From the NCBI RefSeq assembly GCF_910592395.1, contig NC_088312.1, positions 19,475,292 to 19,539,291 on the forward strand: a stretch of 64,000 nucleotides of DNA. Direction: 5' to 3'. The position numbers were made by a program, and so were the translations under genes. Under the pieces are notes generated by a model. The model was not told where the DNA came from. It made no database searches and was given only the letters and a program-made list of their open reading frames with translations. This document shows, one piece after another, positions 20,816-31,672 of this stretch (position 1 is its first letter; each line of letters starts with the position of its first letter). Source of the stretch: Lineus longissimus. Its lineage: Eukaryota > Nemertea > Pilidiophora > Heteronemertea > Lineidae.

Positions 20816-22434
20816 CTCAAATAATCCCTATGCCAAATCAGTGCTCTATTCCCTTTAGAGTCTGACACCCCACATGTCCCTGCGTTCCAAAAAAGGTGCC
20901 ACCAGTCACATAAGTCCAACAAGACTGACACCCCATAAGTATTTGGGCGATATCTAAAATTAATAGCGGCAGAGAACAAGCCTCACAATAAACATGATAA
21001 ACCTGACAGACATGACAAAGGCGTTGTCACAACAGTCAGCTGATCAGAACACACTGTCAGGATGTCAGAGAGCTGGCACAAGCTGTGCTAATTATTCAAC
21101 CTACATCATGTACACGTACACCAGAAACAGGCTTAGAGTAATATACAAATGTAATATATACTGTATTTCCACTCCTTACCGGCATGCAGTAGATACCCTT
21201 CGAAATCTAGGATCATTCATAGATAAAGTAGTACCTCCCTAACCTGCTAACCAAGCAAGCAAACACTCATCATCAAGGAAAATGTGTTTTGAATGCTGGC
21301 GGTGTTGGTATTTGATAAAGCTTGGAATCAGTGAAACCTTGGAACCAGTGATAAACCTTGGAATCAGTCCTAAAAATGCATAAAAACATGAAATAATGCC
21401 ATTGGAACCTACGGTGGTTACGAATCAATATTTGGAGATTATTTTTACATGATCAGATCGGAATTTGACGGTAGTTTAGAAATCAGTCGCATATCCGATT
21501 CAACAATCTATATTTTAGAACAACCCAGTCATACCTCGCCTCCAGTGCACATTACTGATCTCCCAAATATGGGCATTCACGTCACGACACGCCCACCACA
21601 CACCCATAATATGGACCAATCAGTGCTCCGCTTACTACGCCACCACACGGGGCCTATTTGAGCTACGGAGCGGTGTGATCATACAGGGTGATACAGAGAA
21701 GATTGACTACATCATGCAGTACCGGCTGGCACTTATCCGTACATCACCTTATACATGACAAGAAACGTAGATGAAGGTTTATTACCGAAGGTTTTGGAAG
21801 GGTTTGGAGATGAAAAATGTGAACAAATTCCTTCGCTGTGAGCGATTTCGTACATCTTCATGTAGGCCTGCACATCGAGGGATGTAGATATCTTTTCGTG
21901 ATGTCACCAGTTCTAAGCGGTTTTTTTTATTCACGTGTGTGTTTGTCCTATGATCTCGTGCATCTAGTACCGAGCATAATACTTTATCGTCTATGGAATA
22001 CAAAACAATCATAAAAACTAATTTTTGCTTCCATTTAAGAGAAATAAAATATTTTAACGACCACAGCGCATTGCCAATTGATGACGTTATCCTCCACATT
22101 AAAAATGTTGGCTTCTGAACTATATGGCAAATTGCTATCAATAAAGTCAGCTGGGACGAGACTGTCAGTTGGGAGGGTATAAATCGTGGAAGGAACGCAC
22201 CCGATTTCCCGCGCTATTTGCACAGTGATTCCATGGTTTACATTGAATATTACAAGGTTTATCAGTGTTTCCAAGGTTTCACTAATTCCATACTTTATCA
22301 ACTACCGGCGGTGTTAATCTGAAAAGTGGCAAATTCATGAGTCACCCAATCATGCCAATGAAGTTGTTGGAAGATGTCAATGTTATTGGCAATTCCCCAA
22401 TGTGTAGGCCTACATGTATAGGCTACTTACTTAC
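20816..22434. other. No gene recognised
   Basis: Diverged TTGGAATCAGT repeats occur near 21320-21370. Several 60-119 codon frames (for example 21782-22141 minus) have no recognisable domain or consistent splice sites. Confidence 0.35.
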
Positions 22435-22719
22435 TTTCTTTCTCAGAAATGCCTCACTGAGAGGGGCTTTATGTGACGAGGAATCGCCAACAACATTTAC
22501 ATCTTCCAACAACTTCCGCTGGGTTTGGCGAAGATTTATGGCTGGAAATATATCCTTGATGATGTGTGGTTGTTTGGTGGGTGAGGGAGGTACCATATCT
22601 GGTGTAGTAGCTCGCTGCTCCATCAACACATCATTTAGTTTCCTCTTTTTACCACAGTGGCCCTGATTCACGACGTCCATGACAGAATCTTTCGACGAAT
22701 GAAGTGAGATACAATAACC
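22435..22719 (-). CDS. Probable internal exon, unknown protein (disordered, Pro/Lys-rich)
   Basis: On the minus strand an acceptor (CTTGACCACCAG) precedes 22719 and a strong donor (AAAGAAA then GTAAGTAAGT) follows 22435. The 285 nt between are open and frame-preserving (95 codons), beginning GYCISLHSSKDSV. The product is polar, with a basic KKRKL cluster (possible nuclear signal) and PPSPTKQP. I recognise no domain. The peptide KLLEDVNVVGDSS near its end is also encoded, almost unchanged, by the opposite strand at 22361-22400. Confidence 0.45.
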
Positions 22720-22880
22720 CTGGTGGTCAAGATGGAGTGGTGGTAGTGTTATATTGCAACAAAATAACATAGTTTATGATACCTCTGGCCGCAATACAGT
22801 TGGTGAAGATGACACTGAATGACTGGAGATCAAGCTAGACCATGGAATAGATGGGGCTTCTATGTACATTGCATATTACA

Positions 22881-23060
22881 TCAGTAATGACCAGACACTG
22901 CATCATCAGAGTAATTCATCACATCATAATAGAAAGGGTTCTCTTCAAGTGTAAAATGCTGAGGACCATGAATTCTGATGCACCATTCGAAGTGGGGATC
23001 CAAGTCAGTAAGTGATAGACACCCAACTGGTTTCACTCGCTCAGCACACACTGGTCCGAG
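22881..23060 (-). CDS. Possible exon with stop, unknown protein
   Basis: Acceptor AATAGCTGCAG at 23061-23062 on the minus strand is followed by a 59-residue open frame to a TGA, including LTDLDPHFEWCIRIHGPQHF and the acidic YYDVMNYSDDAV. Composition looks protein-like, with Trp, Cys and His residues and no low complexity. Its relation to the exon at 22719-22435 is unclear because the stop lies between them. Alternative splicing, a separate gene end or chance are all possible. Confidence 0.3.
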   Translation of the reverse strand, partial: LGPVCAERVKPVGCLSLTDLDPHFEWCIRIHGPQHFTLEENPFYYDVMNYSDDAVSGHY

Positions 23061-23880
23061 CTGCAGCTATTGGCCTACAGCGTACATTCACTCGACATAA
23101 CATGTATTACCATGGCAACGGGAGATGTGCGTGGTGTTGAATGCACGTGGTGAAATCGGCGAAAAACAGGAAGAAAATTACCGTTTGCCTTCGTTTCTTT
23201 ACTATGAGGCTTCGCTCAGGTTTCGGCGTAGTAAAATCATGCTGGGTAGCCGTACCTGTGAGGTCGACGAAGCCGCACAGTGTTAGAACCAATGAAAGCC
23301 TTTCTTACTTCAGGTACTTCTTTTCAGATCGATTGGCGAATCAAAACACTGCTTATATTCTTGATAATTCAAGGCAATGGCCGCCTCCATCAGATGGTTT
23401 TACCGGTGGAATTCGATGCGTTTGAGGCCGATTATACACTTTCATGCAGCATTTTGCAGGATTTTTTGTGTGGCAGCAGACCGAAGATCGTGATGAGTAG
23501 TTACTGCCGCGGGTTTTGCATGGTAAGAAAAACAAGTAAAAGTGTTAGGCCTAATTTCTCCAAGATAGCATGTATGCCAATTACGACTTACGTGTACATC
23601 GTGTACATAGCCTACATAAATTGTACATGTAGGCCTAGGCCTACATCATTTTGATTATGACATCATAAATGAATAATACCATAAATGGTCAACTCAATTC
23701 GGCCTGAATTGAATATCCTTCACCCAGAGAAAGTAATTCCTTACGCTGATTATTTTACTGAGTAAATCGGTCCAATCCGAAGTCTTGTTTTGTTAGGCCA
23801 CCGGCACATCTAACAATTTCTGCCCTGGCGGTTTTTGGAAGAACTATGCCGTTTCCCTACTACCGGCACCGGCACATCGG
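23061..23880. other. No gene recognised
   Basis: Overlapping 60-124 codon frames on both strands cancel each other out. The only feature is a cluster of AGGCCT and ACATGTA motifs near 23600-23645. Confidence 0.35.
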
Positions 23881-24010
23881 CAGTGAGAAGGTTACGGCCT
23901 GCGGAAAGGAGGGTGAGCAGGTTGTTAGGGGTCAGGTTAAATTTAGGGCCTGCGTAAAGGAGAGTGAGCAGGCTAGGGCCTGCGGAAAGGAGGGTGAGCA
24001 GGTTAGTGGA
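23881..24010 (+). repeat. Three diverged copies of a GCCTGCGGAAAGGAGGGTGAG unit
   Basis: Units begin near 23898, 23949 and 23978 and share GCCTGCG.AAAGGAG.GTGAGCAG. CGATGTGCCGGTGG and related CCGGCACATCGGC blocks flank them at 23872 and 24012 in inverted orientation, suggesting a small inverted-repeat element of about 250 bp. Confidence 0.5.
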
Positions 24011-24159
24011 GATGCCGATGTGCCGGTGGCTTGGCGCACCCGCACCTCCAGTCCCGGACCAATCCTGAACATTTCCGATCTCTTCCGAAGACTTTGTCGT
24101 TGAGATGCTGATGTGCCGGTGGCGAAGCGCAGGGGCACCTCCGTTCCTCTCAAACATTT

Positions 24160-25360
24160 AAATTCTACTTAATCTTTATTAATTAAACAATATCTTAACA
24201 CCTTCGGTGCTATATGACGGAGGTCTCTGCGACCCCATCACGTATACGCTTGGGCGCTATATGACGGAGATCTCCGCCAAGATTCAAATCTCCCGCCCAG
24301 TGATGACGAAAGCAATCTCCCCTCCACTGTGTCATCTGCTACGGTTCCACCGAGATCACACAATAGGCTGGAGTTATTTTTAGCCCCGCAGACGATCCAT
24401 GTGATCTATAGAATTGAATACAATGGCGAGCAAGTGGGGAACGTAAAGAAACTCGATATTTTTGCAAAAAGTGCCAAGTTCCACTACACAAGGGAAAATG
24501 CTTTGAGGCCTACCACTCAAACAGACAATACTTTGATTAGGACTAAGGACAGAAGAAACAACACAGAAAGTTTCAGGTAGATATCTTTATTATTTCTATT
24601 TTTATTAATTCTTTGAAAAACGGTAAAAAGTGGCGTAACCTTAGCAAACGGGCGAAAATTAGGAAAAACGCTCAGCACCCAAGGTGTTAATTAATTCCTA
24701 TCTTTCACATCAGATTCACGATTTCTTTAGAGCGCTCTACGAACAGGAATAAAGTAGTTCCATTCATTTGAATCTAAGGTATGCCACATACAGCAGCTGG
24801 GGGCTGCCACATAAGGCAACGGGATGCCTTTAACGGCAGCGTTGCCGTTCTTTGTCGTTTCCCATAATCATCAGAATTTTTAGTGCCGAATTTCTTCCAA
24901 ACTTCGTTCCACGATAAAAATTTAGCACAGTAAGTACTTTATTGAAGTCTTAGATTAAACTTGACTAGTTGGTTGGACGAAAAAAGATTGTTTTGATATA
25001 GCATTCAGCTGACAAACTTTTGACAGCTCGGTGACATTCACATCAGTGCGAGAATTGTACACAGTGACGCTATTATGGGCCGGTCCATTTGATCGGTATT
25101 TTATCACGTGATGGTGATTCTCTTTTCTGATTGGACGTAGCCTACTATCAGTTCAGTGATTTATTGTAAAAGGGGTTGAAGCCTGCAATTCGTAAATATT
25201 GATTTTTGAAGGGGTTTTCCTCTGCAGGCTTTCTGGTGGCCCTAAAAATCCTTGCTGAAATAAATTGCTTTCCCTAAAAAAATCCTAAATTCAATCAAAA
25301 TTTGCTCTTTTCCCCCTAAATATTCCAAATTTTCTCTTTTTCTGGTGATCAAGCATGCTC
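24160..25360. other. No gene recognised; CTATATGACGGAG repeats
   Basis: GCTATATGACGGAG occurs twice, at about 24210 and 24252. No coding exon or known transposon is recognised in the remainder. Confidence 0.35.
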
Positions 25361-25645
25361 AAGTAAATGTCATACAGGATACCAGGAAATCGCATCTTAG
25401 GGGTTTCTGTCATAAAAATAATTTCGTGGGGAGGACCCCCATACCCCCCTACACCTTGACGCCGAGGGTGCTAGCATAACTCGGCATATTTTGGTTTGGT
25501 ATGGTTATCAGAAGTGGATTCAGCGTGTGAATGTAGAATGTTGTCAGGATGCCAGGAAATCGCATTTAAGGGTGTTCCGTCCCCCCATACCTGGACCACC
25601 ATACCCACCCTACACCGTGACACCGGGGGCGCTCGCATCATGCAC
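25360..25645 (+). repeat. Direct duplication, about 167 bp apart
   Basis: A block containing CCAGGAAATCGCAT, then CCCCCATAC, then CCCTACACC and GACGCCGAGGGTGCT is found near 25380-25475. It recurs near 25550-25635 with substitutions (GACACCGGGGGCGCT). It is probably part of a longer unnamed dispersed repeat. Confidence 0.5.
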
Positions 25646-25889
25646 CTATTATGCATTGGGCTCCGCCATCAGTGAGGGAATTAGAGAATTAGGTCCCCTT
25701 TCTTCAAAGGTTGCACCCCTCCTTCAAAACCCTGGATCCACCCCTGGTTATCTCATCGTGAACGAATCCATCACACAAACAGTGGAGGGGTGCTAAGCAC
25801 ACCCGGCAAGTATTTTGTGAGTGTGTGCGTGAAGGCCAGGTGTGAGTACTAATATTTATTGCAACAGATTTTCATGAGTAATAAACCCT

Positions 25890-25960
25890 AAATCGCCCTG
25901 AAACGACTACAAACACCCCTAAAAATCCCTAAATGTCGAGTTAAAATGCCCTAAAAAAAC
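25890..25960 (+). repeat. CCCTAAA-rich low-complexity stretch
   Basis: Irregular CCCTAAA and CCCTAAAAA words recur here and at 25240-25320. They are interspersed and out of phase, so this is low-complexity repeat DNA rather than a telomere-type array. Confidence 0.5.
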
Positions 25961-25967
25961 CCTTGAA

Positions 25968-26490
25968 TGTTCTTATAGTTGGCCAGAAAGCCTGCTTCTG
26001 TCAAATCATCGACATCCTTTCACTTGAGGAATATCAGTCTTGTGCGAAAACGTCTGACTGTACAGGCAACGATATTGCTTGTGCAGTCGTTGGTAATCAC
26101 AAGACTGGATTATTGTATCAGTCTACTTGCCGGCATCGACGAGAACCTAATGCGCAAGTTACAACTAGTCCAAAATCGTGCTGCGAGGATCATCACTCGT
26201 ACGCCTCACAGGGACCACATTACGCCAGTCCTTAGAGACCTTCATTGGCTTCCTGTCCGATCCAGAATCGATTTCAAGCTCCTTCTCCTTGTATATAAAA
26301 CCAGAATCGGCACAGCACCAGGATACATTATCTGAACTTCTTCCTTAATAGACACCACGGCGCAGCCTAAGATCCGATAGTCTAGGTCTTCTTATCACCC
26401 CTAGATTCTGTCTGGACAGTTTTGGTGGCAAGACTTTCTCAGTATACGCCTCCAAATTGTGGAATACATTGGACTACGGTATTAAGGATG
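25968..26490 (+). pseudogene. 3'-terminal fragment of an L2/CR1/Jockey-like LINE
   Basis: The plus-strand frame ending at 26335 carries the C-terminal part of a non-LTR reverse transcriptase. It includes SLVITRLDYCISLLAGI, LQLVQNRAARIIT, then RDHITPVLRDLHWLPVRSRI and FKLLLLVYK. These motifs follow the catalytic domain in Jockey/L2/CR1 elements. After a stop at 26336, related sequence continues in other frames (RRSLRSDSLGL, FSVYASKLWNTL) to about 26490. The catalytic core is missing, so it is a truncated, decayed insertion unrelated to the CR1-like copy at 14077. Confidence 0.75.
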
Positions 26491-26683
26491 CATGTATTTG
26501 ATGCATTGACATGACATGACACACTGCACTAAGCCTATAGGGCCCATGTACAATAGTTCATTATCAGTTCTCAAAAGTGTGTTTGTAGAGATACTATACT
26601 TATAGGCCTAGGCCTACCCGGCACTTAGTTTTATCTAATATGGCCTATCACTATGTAATTTAATTTGTTTCTTTTCACTTCCA

Positions 26684-27051
26684 GTGAATACTGCTTCCAG
26701 TTTTGCTGTCCAGACTCCATGGTACCAAAGGAGGTCGCTGAGTGTGGCAATACAACCATCCGCCAGATTGTCCATAAGCTGTCCTACGTGATGTCCGACA
26801 GAGCAGCCAACGAGAAACTGTCAAACCACCAGATTTCGGAATGGAAGAACAATTTGATGGCCGACTTCCCCGAAGAGTCTACAACTGTGAAATCTTTCTT
26901 TTGTATGATTCACGTCCTGCTAGGTTTCCACTCATACGGGGTAAAGCACATCAGCAGCGTACAGAAAGAGCTAGAAGAGGAGGGGATCAAATTCGGGAGG
27001 GACGGCCATGTTCCATACAGGCGCGAGGTGGCTGGCCAGCGCACGGTCTAG
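26684..27051 (+). CDS. Possible exon of a mobile-element-like or unknown protein
   Basis: A good acceptor (TTTCTTTTCACTTCCAG) lies just before 26684. The frame after it (CFQFCCPDSMVPKEVAECGN onwards) runs about 120 residues to a stop at 27051. The stretch VMSDRAANEKL followed by TTVKSFFCMIHVLLGFHSYG resembles a motif pair (MSDR..., FFC..H.L) that I associate with repetitive, probably transposon-derived invertebrate proteins. That association is from memory and weak. The frame may shift near the end. No partner exon was linked. Confidence 0.4.
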
Positions 27052-27623
27052 TTCATAGCGGAGTTACTTGGTCCTATTCTGGATGAAAAGAATGGACAAC
27101 GTGATAGGTGGATGGCTTACTGCAGACTCAACGACAAAACCGCGTCGCTTTGAATGTGTCCCATTTTTAGCAAACTTTTCCCCAAAAATTCAATGTTCCG
27201 ATCTTGACTGTACGTTGTTTACTACACTAAGGATAATAAATGAAGCACTGTCATAATCATTTGGCAATTTTCATTCTGTTAGTTAATGTCCGTTTTTGGT
27301 ACAAATCAAGCAAAATCAGTCAGTTTTAAGCCGTTTGAAAAATGGTAGGGTGTAAATTTATGTATACTGCGTTCAGATCTATAGGCCTATTTTTGTTAAT
27401 GTTGGGCCTACCGGAGTTGAATCCCATAGACCCATATCATAGTTCCTTGTGACGACCATGAGAATATTTGCTCAAATTCCCTTCCGGGACGAACTAGGCG
27501 AAACAATAGCTTTCACGGTACACTGACCCTAGACAATGGGTCGAGAGGCACTTTATATCATTTCCAAATATAATACCCTTGCAATAGAATTCATGAATTA
27601 ACATTCATAATGACTCCCTTATA
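27052..27623. other. No gene recognised
   Basis: Mostly AT-rich unique-looking sequence with AATAATAAAT-type signals near 27232. Nothing else is identifiable. Confidence 0.35.
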
Positions 27624-27668
27624 GGAGGATAATGGCATAACCTCCTGATTAAGGACACCTCTCTAATA
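27624..27668 (-). repeat. Pogo-type MITE fragment abutting a SINE
   Basis: GGATAATGGCATAACCTCCT followed by AAGGACACCTCTCT is the reverse complement of part of the MITE terminus at 13440-13480. The SINE starts immediately after, so the SINE may have inserted into this MITE. Confidence 0.5.
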
Positions 27669-27955
27669 AGGGATTAAGCGGAGTAATGGTTAGAGCGCCA
27701 GGCGCATAACCAAAAGGTCGCAGGTTCGCCCCATTGTCTAGAACCTCGAGACTGATTCAGTGTCCCTGGTAAGACATTTAACCCTGCAGTTGCTTCTCTC
27801 CACCTGGGTAAAAATGGGTACCAGTTGGAATGATCAGTAAGACAATGGCGCTGGATTGACGGCAGCCTTTCTGAGTTCTACTGAAAGGTTTCAGGAGAGA
27901 CCACGGAATGATTGTGAGGCGCTTTGAGACTCTGTTATACAATGTCAAGTGTTAA
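27669..27955 (+). mobile_element. tRNA-derived SINE
   Basis: The head has an A-box-like TGGTTAGAGCGCC near 27687 and a B-box-like AGGTTCGCCCC near 27722, with CATAACC between, resembling a tRNA-Met-like ancestor. The body follows (CTCCACCTGGGTAAAAATGG near 27797) and a tail region with GAGGCGCTTTGAGAC near 27917. The same head and body occur in inverted orientation at 36834-37038, confirming a family. Confidence 0.75.
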
Positions 27956-28112
27956 CTGTGCCCGTCCCATGGGTGTCTGCAATAGAGGTTGTTAACCTGT
28001 TAGGCAAAAACGCTACTTGTAAGTCACGTACGTCTTACATTCCTAATGCAGTGGGTTTTCAAAATCAGTCACATATGACGGGATGTCCTCCCTTTATCAA
28101 TTGAATTTATCC

Positions 28113-28860
28113 ACGATGTTTCGGCTCCAACACTGCAAAATGCACGAATTCTGGATCACCCATGGGGATATACAGAATTCTGGATCACCCTACTCGCTCG
28201 ACCTTGTATCACCCGCTCTATGGTTTTGTCTTTCCTCTCAATACAAGCCGAGGGATTGTTACAAAAAATTTCCACAGGCAAGTTCATTAGGGGACAACCT
28301 ATTGATTACGTTCGTTGGCCGAGTTTCGACTTGTTTTTTCCGAGAAAATTGGCAATGTCAGGTTCACGATCCCATTTAGGGACCATCTCAAAGGAGGGGG
28401 TCAGGCCATTTGAGGGGCTCTGTTCTTCTTTAAATTATTTTTGGCTTCATTTGTGATAAAAAGTGATGCCAAAGTTATGTTTTTTTTAGTCTTTTAGGGG
28501 GGGAGGGTGTCCACAGAGAGAAGAACAAAGTTCTTCTTTTTTGGCATCAATGAATTTTGAGATGGTCCCTTATCATATAGGCCTACCCGACTCAGTGTGA
28601 TCTGGGATCGTGAACCTGAAATTGCCGTTTTTCTCAGAAAAAACAAGTCAAAACTCGGCCAAACGAACGTAATCAAAAGGTTGTCCCCTAATGATTGCCT
28701 GTGGAAATTTTTGTAACAATCCCTCAACTGGTATTGAGAGGAAAGACAGAACCATCGAGCAGGTGATACAAGGTCGAGCGAGTAGAGTGATCCAGAATTC
28801 TATATATCCCAATGGGAAATCCAGAATACGTGCATTTTGCATTGTTGGGGCCGAAACGTC
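28113..28860. mobile_element. Long inverted-repeat (foldback/MITE-like) element
   Basis: The left arm (about 28113-28390) and the right arm (about 28555-28860) are reverse complements over some 280-300 bp with modest divergence and one small insertion. Outer ends read TGTTTCGGCTCCAACA and, reverse-complemented, CGTTTCGGCCCCAACA. The roughly 160-bp centre also contains a shorter inverted pair (GTTCTTCTTT near 28424, AAGAACAAAG near 28521). Frames within the arms occur as mirror pairs on opposite strands and are not genes. No clear target duplication. Confidence 0.8.
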
Positions 28861-28862
28861 AT

Positions 28863-28975
28863 TGACGTCACTCCGCGGGGATCTCCCGGCGATCGCGGTA
28901 TGACGTCATTAATATCGCGTCATTTCCACGGCCATGTCCCTCTTGCGCTCTGACGTAGAACGTCAGCGACGTCAC
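28863..28975. promoter_or_regulatory. Cluster of CRE/ATF-type TGACGTCA sites
   Basis: TGACGTCA occurs at 28863-28870 and 28901-28908, TGACGTAG at 28951-28958, and CGACGTCAC at about 28967-28975. GC content is locally higher than the surroundings. Such a cluster could bind CREB/ATF-type factors and mark a promoter, perhaps for the exon-like frames downstream at 29366. That function is inferred only. Confidence 0.35.
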
Positions 28976-29365
28976 GGTGATCTGAGAATTTTCAGTCAAA
29001 AATTGCCAAAAATTATCATTTATTTTAATCCCATTTTTTGGTATATGATAAATGTAAAACGACCCTCGTGTGATTTCCAAGATAGCAGATCACATGATTG
29101 AGTGGTCCAAAGACCAATCACGATAATAACATGTACGGTACTCTATGTTTCTCACTTGTTGGTGACTAGTCTCAATTTTTACTTACCCTGGTATAGACAC
29201 TACGTTGTAAATGTACATTTTTGATGATGACTTACAGCTAACTCGTCATAAGGACGAGTTACATGCATTTCTATTACACAGGACTGTAAGATTAGTGCCG
29301 ATACGCACAGTGCAAGGTTATACGATGCGGCCTTACGCCAGTTCTACTGTATATTCTAATTCCAG

Positions 29366-29929
29366 CCATCACAATCCGTATTGAAGTTATTGCTCGCCAT
29401 ACCTATGTTGTCGGTGACAGCCATGTGTCGACACCTCTCCACATGTCTTGTCTGTTCATGCCGCCGGCCCTCACCATCTCTCCTGAAAGAAGGGATGCGT
29501 CGTCATCGTATGAGAGAGGCCTACTGGACGAGAGTTTGCCATCGAAGAAGATATCATTCTTTACAGGTATGGTTATTCTGTCTCTGGTGAAGGCAGTCCA
29601 ATTGAAGGAAATGTCCTTTTACAGATCCTTCAACCCCAAACTTAGCAAGTTATTAGCTCATGCTCTGGAGCTTAGCAAACTGTATGTGGAAACTTGGTTA
29701 AAAAATAACTATGGTAAATATTGAACACGATGCTTCTCTTCTAGTCTGTTTGCAGACAATTAAAGATCGACCCTAACGAAGACAACATGAACTGTTGGAG
29801 CAAAGGCGACCATTCCAACTCCCTGCAGATCACGTGCCTGCACCAAGGATTGATCGGGATTGAGAGCATCGATACCACGTGGCAAACACCAGATGTTGGG
29901 AGTCTGGGCATCAAGGATGTTGAAATCGG
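29366..29929 (+). CDS. Group of exon-like open segments, unknown protein
   Basis: Segment 29366-29566 has a clear acceptor (CTAATTCCAG) and donor (ACAG then GTATGG) and encodes ITIRIEVIARHTYVVGDSHV and a further 47 residues. Segment 29755-29929 has an acceptor (TAGTCTGTTTGCAG) and donor (ATCG then GTGAGA) and encodes QLKIDPNEDNMNCWSKGDHS and about 37 more. A middle segment after TCCTTTTACAG at 29624 is also open. The splice phases of the three do not join without a stop, so either one boundary is misjudged or the locus is decaying. I do not recognise the product. Confidence 0.35.
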
Positions 29930-30404
29930 TGAGAAGGTCACCCTACAGCTGGTTGCGCAAACAGATCATCCGGTTGGCCGACATTCATAGCAGGATTGGA
30001 TGATGTTCCTCGATATGGGTTCTGACGTTGATGAATCAAGTGCTTGATGAGGTGATGCATTCAGGTTTGTAACCTTTCCTTGTTCTGATTGGCATTTCAA
30101 ACTCATGATCCCAAATTGCCAGGGGATTGTCTTCTGGGGTCTTCTCAAATGAGCACATTTCTTGGTGTCTGACTGTCCATCCTAGGTTTAAATTGAGTCT
30201 TGCCATGCTCTGTCCTCCACAGGTCCCCCTCATAGTCCAGTCAATATACGGCAAAAAGAGCCAAACCAAGAACAAATTGCAACATGGGTTTTTATGGTTG
30301 TTTCTTGTACTATGGATTATTGAGAACAACATATCAAAAGTCGAGGGAAATTGAATTTGGGGAAAGTCGTTAAAACGTTACCATGGCAACCTCACCACAT
30401 TTTT

Positions 30405-30960
30405 GGCTCACCGTAAGGGGAGTCAATACGATAGCCATGTGTCCGTCGTCATCGTCGTATCCTGTGGCACGTTTCTTAACCGCTTGTGCTATGAACCTGA
30501 AACTTGGTACACATCTTGCCCAAGGTCATATCTACCCTGACACTGAATTTCGGTCCGGTCTGATTTCTGACTTGACAACCAGGGGGCTAAAACCCAAAAC
30601 TTAAAAAGTGCGGTATCTCTCTCATTACTGATTTGTTTTTGCTTAAACCTTTATGGTGGGTACCCCTAGCTAGGATACATAACATATCATACGGGTTTTT
30701 GACTCGACCTACTTGTCATGGTCACAGAGGTCAAACTCTAAAAATTCATCGATAGTGGCACGTTTTGTCATTATTTGTTGTACAGTCTTCAAATTTGGTA
30801 TGTAGACACCTATTGGGCAGCTCTATATGTTGACGAAAATTCAGGACGATGTGGCGTATTGTTCAAGGTCGTAGAGGTCAACCTCTGAAATTTCACCGAA
30901 AGTGGCACGTTTTGTCATTATTTGTCCTGTTGTCTTTTAATTTGTTAGGTAGCATATCAG
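30405..30960 (+). repeat. Dispersed repeat, about 550 bp (copy 1)
   Basis: Begins TTTTTGGCTCACCGTAAGGG and contains GTGTCCGTCGTC, GGCACGTTTCTTAACCGCTTG, then GACCT..GGTCACAGAGGTC and GTAGACACCTATTGGGCA. The same blocks in the same order appear at 47776-48260, and the start of the unit again near 49863. An internal AGAGGTCAA....GTGGCACGTTTTGTC unit is itself repeated (30728 and 30866). No coding frame. Confidence 0.8.
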
Positions 30961-31672
30961 TACCCGTGTCATACACTTATTTAGGTATCTTCATATGTTT
31001 ATTATAAAAAGTCAGATCGGTCAATTGAAATAAATTGTCTGTTAGTGTTGGTCTGTGAACATGGTAAACTAAGCATGTTCCTGTGTACTTAGGATGTATA
31101 CGGTGAGCACAATGGCCGCTGGCCGTTTCATTACGAAAAAATCTATGTTTCCCTTGCAATTCCGCCAAAACTTAATGTTTTCAAACGAAAATTTATTAAA
31201 TTCATAGACACCTCTTATGTCGTATTTTTCTTAATGCAAAAACAGTTACTCTTCAGGCGTAACTAGTTACCATGGAAACCATTAATATTCGCATAAAATT
31301 TTCAATTGTCTTAACATAGATTCCATCTCCGAAACAACCTAAACCAATAGCAATGTGGGATTTTTTAGCATTGATTTGTACTTTTGACTATGGAGAACAA
31401 CATACATAAAATTGAACAAAATCGGATCACCGGAAACGCCAAAAAACGTTAATTCAAAAATCCTTCATTAATTTCCATTTGCAAAACAATGCGTCTTTCT
31501 CGTCATTCTACTATGAATCCAAGGGTGCATGTACTACTAACTTTTTTCTCGTCGGTTTTAGACCCTATAAATGTGTTACCAATGGATAGGAATAATGGTA
31601 CCTCTGAATCTAATAAGCATGTTCGCAACAATGTATGACGTCACTGTGACGTAGAAATATACTCAATCACGA
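30961..31672. other. No gene recognised
   Basis: AT-rich unassigned sequence; TGACGTCACTGTGACGTAG at 31636-31654 is an isolated CRE-like pair. Nothing else is identifiable. Confidence 0.35.

Noticed and set aside
25240-25960. CCCTAAA words resembling telomeric repeat
   Set aside because: Irregular, interrupted and out of phase; low-complexity sequence only.
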